Assembly (NCBI RefSeq): GCF_030347395.1
Contig: NZ_CP128170.1
Span: 3,286,001-3,350,000, forward strand
Direction: 5' to 3'
DNA: 64,000 nt
From: Microbacterium sp. ET2
GTDB taxonomy: Bacteria; Actinomycetota; Actinomycetes; Actinomycetales; Microbacteriaceae
The position numbers and the translations under genes are program-made. Each line of letters begins with the position of its first letter. Position 1 is the stretch's first letter. Below are positions 56,389 through 64,000 of the stretch, one piece after another. The notes beneath the pieces are model-generated. The model made no database searches. It worked only from the letters and a program-made list of their open reading frames with translations, and had not been told where the DNA came from.

Positions 56389-57366
56389 GTGTCGCTGACC
56401 GCTGAGGTGAAGGCCGAATTGACCGCTGTCCGCGACCCGCGGCCGACGGCACGAGTGGCCGAGCTGACGTCGCTGCTGAGGTTCGCCGGCGGTCTGCACT
56501 CCATCGCCAATCGGGTCGCGGTCGAAGCCGAGGTCGACACCGAGGCCCTCGCGCGTCGGGTGGCGCGTGATCTCGTCGAGCTGTACGGCGTGCGTCCTGA
56601 ACTCGTCCACGTCCACGGCTCGGGAGCGCGCAACGGCAGCCACTACGCCGTGCGGGTCATCGACGGCGGCGAGACGCTCGCGCGTCAGACCGGACTCCTC
56701 GACCAGCGACGCCGACCCGTTCGCGGTCTCCCGAACCGTCTCACCACCGGCGCCCGTCCCGACCTCGCCGCGATCTGGCGCGGTGCCTTCCTCGGCGCCG
56801 GCGCGCTCAGCGAGCCGGGACGATCCGCGGCGCTCGAGATCAGCTGCCCCGCCTCGGAGGCCGCCATGGCGCTCGTGGGCGCCGCTCACCGCTTGGGCAT
56901 CCCGGCGAAGGCGCGCGAAGTCCGCGGCATCCCGCGCGTGGTCGTCCGTGAGGGGGAGGGCATCCGCGTCGCCTTGGCCGAGATGGGCGCAGCGCGTGCG
57001 GCGGCGCAATGGGATCAGCTCCGTCAGCGCCGCGAGGTGCGCGCCGGGGTGAACCGGCTGGTGAACTTCGACGACGCCAACCTCCGTCGCTCGGCGCAGG
57101 CGGCAGTCGCCGCGTGCGCGCGTGTCGAGCGGGCGCTCGAGATCCTCGGCGATGAGGTGCCGGACCACCTGCGTGAGGCCGGTGAACTCCGTCTCGCGCA
57201 CCGCGACGCGAGCCTCGACGAGCTCGGTCATCACGCTGACCCGCCGCTGACCAAGGACGCCGTGGCCGGCCGCATCCGTCGTCTGCTGGCGATGGCCGAC
57301 AAGAAGGCGGAAACCGACGGGATCCCCGGCACCGAGTCCGCGGTACCCGCCGGCGTCGACGACTGA
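56389..57366 (+). CDS. whiA: Sporulation/cell-division regulator WhiA
   Basis: DNA-binding protein, 325 residues: a LAGLIDADG-type N-terminal domain with [14 protein letters not shown] (about 124-137) and a C-terminal helix-turn-helix domain ([39 protein letters not shown]). GTG 56389 has GAGGAG at good spacing and TAGGCT about 33 nt upstream. In sporulating actinobacteria it controls division genes with WhiB; in non-sporulating relatives the role is less known. Confidence 0.95.
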   Translation: MSLTAEVKAELTAVRDPRPTARVAELTSLLRFAGGLHSIANRVAVEAEVDTEALARRVARDLVELYGVRPELVHVHGSGARNGSHYAVRVIDGGETLARQTGLLDQRRRPVRGLPNRLTTGARPDLAAIWRGAFLGAGALSEPGRSAALEISCPASEAAMALVGAAHRLGIPAKAREVRGIPRVVVREGEGIRVALAEMGAARAAAQWDQLRQRREVRAGVNRLVNFDDANLRRSAQAAVAACARVERALEILGDEVPDHLREAGELRLAHRDASLDELGHHADPPLTKDAVAGRIRRLLAMADKKAETDGIPGTESAVPAGVDD

Positions 57367-57396
57367 TACAACGTCTGCCCGCGGGGAACAACCCCG

Positions 57397-57416
57397 GAGA
57401 CCGATTGTTGGGTCTC
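57397..57416. repeat. Inverted repeat GAGACC-8 nt-GGTCTC upstream of sodA
   Basis: Six-bp perfect arms with an 8-nt spacer (GATTGTTG), about 70 nt before the sodA ATG. Placed to be an operator of a redox or metal regulator, but unassigned. Confidence 0.4.
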
Positions 57417-57484
57417 AGTAGGATGAACCCGTCACCCTCGCTGCGCCGGGGAGCCTCGGCGCGCGCCGATAGGAAGAAGAGAAT

Positions 57485-59234
<1,750 letters not shown>

Positions 59235-59242
59235 GTCGACGG

Positions 59243-60460
59243 ATGGCACTGCGTACCCTCGGGTCTCTCGGCCCGCTGGCCGGCAAGCGCGTCCTCGTCC
59301 GGTGTGATCTGAATGTCCCGCTGCGGGACGGTCGCATCACCGACGACGGGCGCGTCCGCGCCTCGCTTCCGACCCTGAACGCGCTCATCGATCAGGGAGC
59401 CCACGTGGTGGTCTGCTCGCACCTCGGGCGTCCCGACGGCGCGCCTGACGAGAAGTACAGCCTCGCGCCGGTGGCCCAGCGCCTGTCGGAGCTCCTCGGC
59501 AAGCCTGTCGCGTTCGCGCGCGACACGGTGGGGGAGTCCGCTCACGAGGCGGTCGCCGCCCTGGAGGACGGCGACGTGGCGGTGCTGGAGAACCTGCGAT
59601 TCCAGCCCGGCGAGACGGCGAAGGATGACGCGGAGCGTCACGCGTTCGCGGCGGAACTCGCGAACCTCGCCGACGCCTTCGTCTCCGACGGGTTCGGCGT
59701 CGTCCACCGGAAGCAGGCGAGCGTATACGACGTCGCGGAGCTGCTGCCCTCGGCAGCGGGGCTCCTCATCGAGAAGGAGCTCGACGTCCTCGACCGCCTC
59801 ACCGAGAACCCCGAGCGTCCCTATACGGTCGTCCTCGGCGGCTCCAAGGTCAGCGACAAGCTGGGCGTCATCGAGCATCTCCTGCCGCGTGTGGACCGTC
59901 TTCTGGTCGGTGGGGGGATGATGTTCACCTTCCTCGCCGCCGAGGGTCACCCGGTGGGTAAGAGCCTCCTCGAGGAGGATCAGCTCGACACCGTCCGCGC
60001 TTACGTCGCCGATGCCCGCGCTCGCGGCGTCGAGCTGGTGCTTCCCGTCGACGCGGTGGTCGCCGCCTCGTTCTCCGCCGATGCCGACCATGTCGTCGCA
60101 CCGGCGTCGGCGCTCGAAGAGACGCCGTTCGGCGCCGATGGGCTCGGCCTGGACATCGGCCCCGACACCGCCGCGCTCTTCGCCGACCTCGTCGCCGACA
60201 GCCGGACGGTCTTCTGGAACGGCCCGATGGGCGTGTTCGAGATGCCCGCCTTCGCCGCCGGCACCCGACGTGTCGCCGAGGCGCTGACGAAGGTCTCGGG
60301 GCTGAGTGTGGTCGGGGGCGGCGACTCGGCCGCAGCAGTGCGCCAGCTCGGCTTCGCCGACGACCGTTTCGGCCACATCTCCACCGGAGGTGGCGCGAGC
60401 CTCGAATTCCTCGAGGGCAAGAAACTTCCCGGACTGGAGGTCCTCGGATGGCAGGCGTGA
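59243..60460 (+). CDS. pgk: Phosphoglycerate kinase
   Basis: Substrate-level ATP formation from 1,3-bisphosphoglycerate, 405 residues. N-lobe [23 protein letters not shown], hinge and C-lobe [15 protein letters not shown] nucleotide site. Overlaps tpiA by 13 bp, so translation is coupled. Confidence 0.97.
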   Translation: MALRTLGSLGPLAGKRVLVRCDLNVPLRDGRITDDGRVRASLPTLNALIDQGAHVVVCSHLGRPDGAPDEKYSLAPVAQRLSELLGKPVAFARDTVGESAHEAVAALEDGDVAVLENLRFQPGETAKDDAERHAFAAELANLADAFVSDGFGVVHRKQASVYDVAELLPSAAGLLIEKELDVLDRLTENPERPYTVVLGGSKVSDKLGVIEHLLPRVDRLLVGGGMMFTFLAAEGHPVGKSLLEEDQLDTVRAYVADARARGVELVLPVDAVVAASFSADADHVVAPASALEETPFGADGLGLDIGPDTAALFADLVADSRTVFWNGPMGVFEMPAFAAGTRRVAEALTKVSGLSVVGGGDSAAAVRQLGFADDRFGHISTGGGASLEFLEGKKLPGLEVLGWQA

Positions 60461-61266
60461 GTACTGATGCGGCTCGGTCGCAGACCCCCCGCACCCCGTT
60501 CATCGCCGGCAACTGGAAGATGAACCTCGACCACCTGCAGGCGGTGGCCTTCGTGCAGAAGCTGCACTGGACCCTCAAGGATGCCGGTCACGAGACCGAC
60601 GCCGTCGAGGTCGGCCTGTTCCCGCCGTTCACCGCCCTCCGCACGGTCCAGACGCTCGTCGACGCCGACAAGATCCCGTTCGCCCTCGGAGCCCAGGACG
60701 TCTCGGCCCATGACTCCGGTGCCTACACGGGTGAGATCTCGGGGGCGTTCCTCGCCAAGCTCGAGTGCCGCTACGTCATCATCGGTCACTCGGAGCGACG
60801 GCAGTACCACGGCGAGACAGACGAGGTCGTCGCCTCGAAAGTCGCGGCGGCCCTCCGTCACGGGCTCGTGCCGGTCATCTGCGTCGGCGAGACCGCGGAG
60901 GACCTCGAGACGCACGGTGCCAGCGCCGTACCCGTGGCTCAGCTCGAGAAGGCCCTGGCCGGCCTTGCCGCAGGGAGCGAGGTCGTCGTGGCCTACGAGC
61001 CGGTCTGGGCGATCGGTTCCGGGCAGGCGGCGACCCCCGACCAGGCGCAGGAGGTCTGCGCGAAGCTGCGTGCCGTGGTCGCCGAGTCTCTCGGTGCCGA
61101 AGCTGCCGCGCGCACCCGCGTGCTCTACGGGGGATCCGTGAAGTCCGGCAACATCGCGCGCTTCATGCGCGAACCCGATGTCGACGGTGCGCTGGTGGGC
61201 GGTGCCAGCCTCGTCGTGGATGAGTTCGCCGCCATCATCCGCTATCAGAAGCACGTCGGGGTCTGA
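60448..61266 (+). CDS. tpiA: Triose-phosphate isomerase
   Basis: 272 residues. Active-site Lys in AGNWKMN, electrophile His in [15 protein letters not shown], catalytic Glu in [12 protein letters not shown], and phosphate loop [12 protein letters not shown] 60448 has GGAGG 7 nt upstream; it overlaps the pgk stop, and the 14-residue N-terminal extension over the usual TIM start is harmless. Confidence 0.97.
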   Translation: MAGVSTDAARSQTPRTPFIAGNWKMNLDHLQAVAFVQKLHWTLKDAGHETDAVEVGLFPPFTALRTVQTLVDADKIPFALGAQDVSAHDSGAYTGEISGAFLAKLECRYVIIGHSERRQYHGETDEVVASKVAAALRHGLVPVICVGETAEDLETHGASAVPVAQLEKALAGLAAGSEVVVAYEPVWAIGSGQAATPDQAQEVCAKLRAVVAESLGAEAAARTRVLYGGSVKSGNIARFMREPDVDGALVGGASLVVDEFAAIIRYQKHVGV

Positions 61267-61285
61267 CTTCGCCGGGAACCCGACC

Positions 61286-61291
61286 TATACT
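61286..61291 (+). promoter_or_regulatory. TATACT -10 with -35-like CTGACT before secG
   Basis: CTGACT (61263-61268, overlapping the tpiA end) lies 17 nt before TATACT, a good two-box promoter giving a leader of about 42 nt before secG. Confidence 0.6.
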
Positions 61292-61339
61292 TGACCCCTG
61301 TGCGGTTCGCCCGGATCGCGCTGAAAGGCCTCTACGACT

Positions 61340-61588
61340 GTGCAGATCCTCGAGTTCGTCCTGCAGGTGCTCCTCGGCATCACGAGTCTCCTGCTGACTC
61401 TTCTCATCCTCCTTCACAAGGGACGGGGTGGGGGGCTCTCCGACATGTTCGGGGGAGGCATGACCTCGGCGCTGGGATCGTCCGGGCTCGCAGAGCGCAA
61501 TCTGAACCGCTTCACGGTGGTCCTCGCCTTGGCGTGGTTCGCCTCCATCGTGGCCCTCGGCCTCATCACCAAGTTCCAGGGACTGTAA
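61340..61588 (+). CDS. secG: Preprotein translocase subunit SecG
   Basis: 82 residues with two transmembrane helices (about 1-22 and 56-77) around the Gly-rich loop DMFGGGMTSALGSSG, the SecG pattern. GTG 61340. It accelerates SecYEG protein export. Precedes rbpA by 3 bp. Confidence 0.95.
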   Translation: MQILEFVLQVLLGITSLLLTLLILLHKGRGGGLSDMFGGGMTSALGSSGLAERNLNRFTVVLALAWFASIVALGLITKFQGL

Positions 61589-61591
61589 GAC

Positions 61592-61945
61592 ATGGCAACC
61601 GGAGGAAACGCGATCCGTGGCACCCGAGTCGGTGCCGGCCCGATGGGCGAGCAGGATCACGGGTATCACGCAGAACGCATCGCCGTCTCGTACTGGGACG
61701 CGCTGGGCAACGAGACGGTTCGGTACTTCGCCGCGGGCATCCCCGACGAGGAGATCCCCGACACGATCGACTCGCCGCACTCCGGTCTTCCGGCCGGCCG
61801 TGACCGCGAGAACCCTCCGGCTCTGGCCAAGACCGAGCCGTACAAGACGCACCTCGCCTACGTGAAGGAGCGTCGCACCGAGGAGGAGGCCGATGCCCTC
61901 CTCGAGGATGCGCTGAATCAGCTGCGCGAGCGTCGCGGCCAGTAG
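61592..61945 (+). CDS. rbpA: RNA polymerase-binding protein RbpA
   Basis: 117 residues. Actinobacterial transcription factor that stabilises sigma-A holoenzyme on promoters. The central core GNETVRYFAAGIPDEEIPDTIDSPHSGLPAGRD is the conserved RbpA core with the sigma-interacting helix after it (THLAYVKERRTEEEADALLEDAL). ATG 61592 is 3 bp after the secG stop. Presence of RbpA fits leaderless, actinobacterial-type promoters. Convergent with pgl by a 27-bp gap. Confidence 0.95.
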   Translation: MATGGNAIRGTRVGAGPMGEQDHGYHAERIAVSYWDALGNETVRYFAAGIPDEEIPDTIDSPHSGLPAGRDRENPPALAKTEPYKTHLAYVKERRTEEEADALLEDALNQLRERRGQ

Positions 61946-61972
61946 TCCTGCGCTTCGGCTCTGCCGGGGTTC

Positions 61973-62746
61973 TCAGTAGTCCTGATCGATCAGCTCCGGC
62001 GGCACCTGGGCTGCGGCTGCCTGATCGACGAAGAACACCGTTCGTCGCGTGCCCTTCGCGCCGGCCGCGGGGACGCTGGCGTAACTGGCGCCTGCCAGAG
62101 CGAGGCCGAGCGCGGACGCCTTGTCGGTTCCCGACAGCACCAGCCAGACCCGCTGCGACGAGTTGATCACCGGCCGGGTGAAGGTCAGCCGCTGCGACGG
62201 CGGTTTCGGAGAGTCGCGGACGGGCACCACCGACGCGTCGGTGACGAGGATCTCGGGGCGATCGGGGAAGAGCGACGCGATGTGACCGTCGGGCCCGACG
62301 CCGAGGAAGCTGATGTCGAAGGTCGGCCACTGCGGATGATCCGGCGACCCGTACCGCGCGAGCTCGGCAGCGTACACATGTGCGGCCTCATCGAGATCCA
62401 CGCCCTCATCACTGGCCGGGGCCGCGTGGATGTGCGCGTCCGGGAGAGCATCCAGCAGCGCCTCCCGGCTCTGACGTTCGTTCCGCTCAGGGTGGAGGCG
62501 CCGTACGAAGCGCTCGTCACTCCACCAGAAGTGGACCCGGCTCCAGTCGATCCGATACCGGGGAGCCTGCGCTGCGGCGGCACGCAGCACGGCGGCGCCG
62601 CTGACACCACCCGTCAGGGCGACGTGTACGTCGCGTGACGTCGACTTCTTCGCCACCCGGGTGAGGAAGCGCTCGGCGACGGACCCGGCCAGCGCGGCGG
62701 CGTCGGGGGTGATGACGACGCGCTTCTCGCCGGACGAATCAGCCAT
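61973..62746 (-). CDS. pgl: 6-phosphogluconolactonase
   Basis: Hydrolyses 6-phosphogluconolactone to 6-phosphogluconate in the oxidative pentose-phosphate pathway. 257 residues; motifs ALTGGVSGAAVLRAA, WWSDERFVRRLHPERN, and GVGPDGHIASLFPDRP match the DevB-type enzyme. Start overlaps the end of opcA by 8 bp, so zwf-opcA-pgl are translationally linked. Confidence 0.95.
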   Translation of the reverse strand: MADSSGEKRVVITPDAAALAGSVAERFLTRVAKKSTSRDVHVALTGGVSGAAVLRAAAAQAPRYRIDWSRVHFWWSDERFVRRLHPERNERQSREALLDALPDAHIHAAPASDEGVDLDEAAHVYAAELARYGSPDHPQWPTFDISFLGVGPDGHIASLFPDRPEILVTDASVVPVRDSPKPPSQRLTFTRPVINSSQRVWLVLSGTDKASALGLALAGASYASVPAAGAKGTRRTVFFVDQAAAAQVPPELIDQDY

Positions 62747-63692
62747 GTGTCTCCTGCGTCGTGGGCGGGTCGAGCAGCGCCCAGCCCTCGGTGATCACTC
62801 GACCGTACAGGACGTCGGGGTCCAACCGCCGCAGCTCCTCCGCGAGGCACTCCCGCAGGCTACGGCGAGGGAAGGCGAGGTCGTGCTGGGGCTGCCCGGG
62901 CTGGGTGAGGAGAGCCACTTCAGGACTCGGCCGCTCCAGGACGACATCGCCGCTCTCGCGCACGAGTGTCACCGACTTGATGCCGTGGGGCCACTCCGCG
63001 GTGGGGAGGTAACCCCAGTCGACGGGCACGTCGAGGGCGAGACGGAGCCATGCCGCCAGGAGCGCCGTGGACGGTGAGTCGGAAGCCCCGCGCACCATGA
63101 TACTCGTGACGGTCTCGAACGGCGGCTGATCCAGGATGGCCGCGAGCTGCTCGCGCCAGCGGGTGAGGCGGGTCCAGGCGAGGTCGGTGTCCCCGGGGCG
63201 ATACTTCTCCCCGAGTGAGGCGACCCACGCCGACGGATCGGGTTTGGTGGCGGCATCCGTGATCCGCCGCTGCGCGATCTTGCCGATCGAAGTCTGAGAG
63301 GGGATGTCGGGGGTGTCGTCCGGCCACCACACCACGACCGGTGCGTCGGGGAGGAGGAGCCCTGTGACGAGACTCTCCAGGTTCGTCGACCCCGCCTCGC
63401 CGAGCGCGTGGAGGGTCACGACCTCGCTGGCGCCGGCGTCGCCGCCGACGCGGATCTGCGCGTCCAGCCGGGGCGGCGAGTCCTCGCCGTTCGTCATCAC
63501 GACGATGACACGCATCGGATGCTCGCGCGAGGCGGCGTTTGCGACGTCGATGACCTCTTCCTGCGCACCCTGACGGGTGACGATGATGAGGGTCAGCACA
63601 CGTCCGAGGGCGACCGCGCCGCCCTCTTCGCGAACGTTGACCAGGGCGCGCGAGATCTTGCTGACGGTGGTGTCGGGCAGGTCGACGATCAT
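62739..63692 (-). CDS. opcA: Glucose-6-phosphate dehydrogenase assembly protein
   Basis: 317 residues. OpcA binds glucose-6-phosphate dehydrogenase and adjusts its activity in actinobacteria and cyanobacteria. Motifs: ALVNVREEGGAVALGRVLTLIIVT near the start and APVVVWWPDDTPDIPSQTSIGKIAQRRITDA in the middle. Start ATG 63692 overlaps the zwf stop by 4 bp. Confidence 0.93.
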   Translation of the reverse strand: MIVDLPDTTVSKISRALVNVREEGGAVALGRVLTLIIVTRQGAQEEVIDVANAASREHPMRVIVVMTNGEDSPPRLDAQIRVGGDAGASEVVTLHALGEAGSTNLESLVTGLLLPDAPVVVWWPDDTPDIPSQTSIGKIAQRRITDAATKPDPSAWVASLGEKYRPGDTDLAWTRLTRWREQLAAILDQPPFETVTSIMVRGASDSPSTALLAAWLRLALDVPVDWGYLPTAEWPHGIKSVTLVRESGDVVLERPSPEVALLTQPGQPQHDLAFPRRSLRECLAEELRRLDPDVLYGRVITEGWALLDPPTTQETHG

Positions 63693-64000
63693 GGACGCCT
63701 CCAGGTGCGGCCGTCGCGGGCGAGCATCGCCTCGGCGGATTCCGGGCCCCACGAGCCCGGGGCGTACTGCTCGAGCGGTCCGTCCTGAGTGGCCCAGAAC
63801 TGCTCGATCGGATCGAGGATCCGCCACGACAGCTCCACCTCCTCGTGCCGCGGGAACAGCGGAGGATCGCCCAGCAGGACGTCGAGGATGAGGCGCTCGT
63901 AGGCCTCCGGGCTCGCTTCGGTGAAGGCGTGCCCGTAGCCGAAGTCCATCGTGACGTCCCGGACCTGAAGGCCCGCGCCCGGCACCTTCGACCCGAATCG
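63689..64000 (-). CDS. zwf: Glucose-6-phosphate 1-dehydrogenase, C-terminal part (5' end outside window)
   Basis: Partial. The visible 103 residues include MDFGYGHAFTEASPEAYERLILDVLLGDPPLFPR and the ending DGRTWRRP, typical of the G6PDH C-terminus, which helps form the dimer and the NADP structural site. Overlaps opcA by 4 bp. The N-terminal NADP-binding half is beyond the window. Confidence 0.93.
   Translation of the reverse strand, partial: RFGSKVPGAGLQVRDVTMDFGYGHAFTEASPEAYERLILDVLLGDPPLFPRHEEVELSWRILDPIEQFWATQDGPLEQYAPGSWGPESAEAMLARDGRTWRRP

Overview
The window reads as chromosomal DNA of a high-GC actinobacterium, most likely Microbacteriaceae (Microbacterium-like). The evidence is GTG/TTG start codons, the actinobacterial markers WhiA, RbpA, OpcA and a DivIVA/Wag31 end, a menaquinol-type qcrCAB plus ctaCDEF respiratory set, and gene order around lspA-rluD-dnaE and uvrB-uvrA-uvrC-rapZ-whiA. 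I see no rRNA, tRNA, CRISPR array, insertion sequence or prophage. No stretch above 300 bp lacks a gene.

Layout. 1-6450: end of a DivIVA-like gene, lspA, rluD-type pseudouridine synthase, a GNAT, a NUDIX hydrolase, dnaE. 6586-12674: membrane protein, hisD, nrdR, pyrD, a DUF3043-like membrane protein, an M20 peptidase. 12765-22234: respiration. erpA, ctaC-ctaD-ctaF and a PP2C phosphatase run on the plus strand; a rhodanese and the qcrB-qcrA-qcrC-ctaE run lie on the minus strand, closed by a perfect 16-bp terminator stem. 22381-28294: trpD, a PHP protein with a PolX-like N-terminus, an MFS exporter, a lipoprotein, a GIY-YIG-like protein, an unknown Cys-containing protein and a stand-alone 5'-3' exonuclease.

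28336-34102 is the accessory part. A pair of exported proteins is followed by a tight plus-strand operon: a sialyltransferase-like protein, a CMP-nonulosonate synthetase fused to a KdsC-type phosphatase, a NeuB-like synthase lacking the usual C-terminal SAF domain, and a second putative glycosyltransferase. I read it as a pathway for a nonulosonic-acid (sialic acid or Kdn) cell-surface polymer; it is the most interesting locus here.

34063-47272: metS-metP amino-acid importer, FUSC-type membrane protein, NAD(P)-binding protein, MarR regulator, lipoprotein, rpsA with a long structured leader, two MFS transporters, a histidine kinase / degenerate GGDEF / single-domain receiver group, and coaE. 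47313-57366: glycine-rich protein, uvrB, a VOC protein, uvrA, uvrC, rapZ, whiA. 57485-64000: sodA, gap-pgk-tpiA, secG, rbpA, then on the minus strand zwf (partial)-opcA-pgl.

At scale, many genes carry a TANNNT hexamer 6-7 nt before the start codon, which suggests widespread leaderless transcription. The octamer GGCATCCG recurs, often as a GCA-TCC codon pair in a genome that otherwise favours G/C-ending codons.
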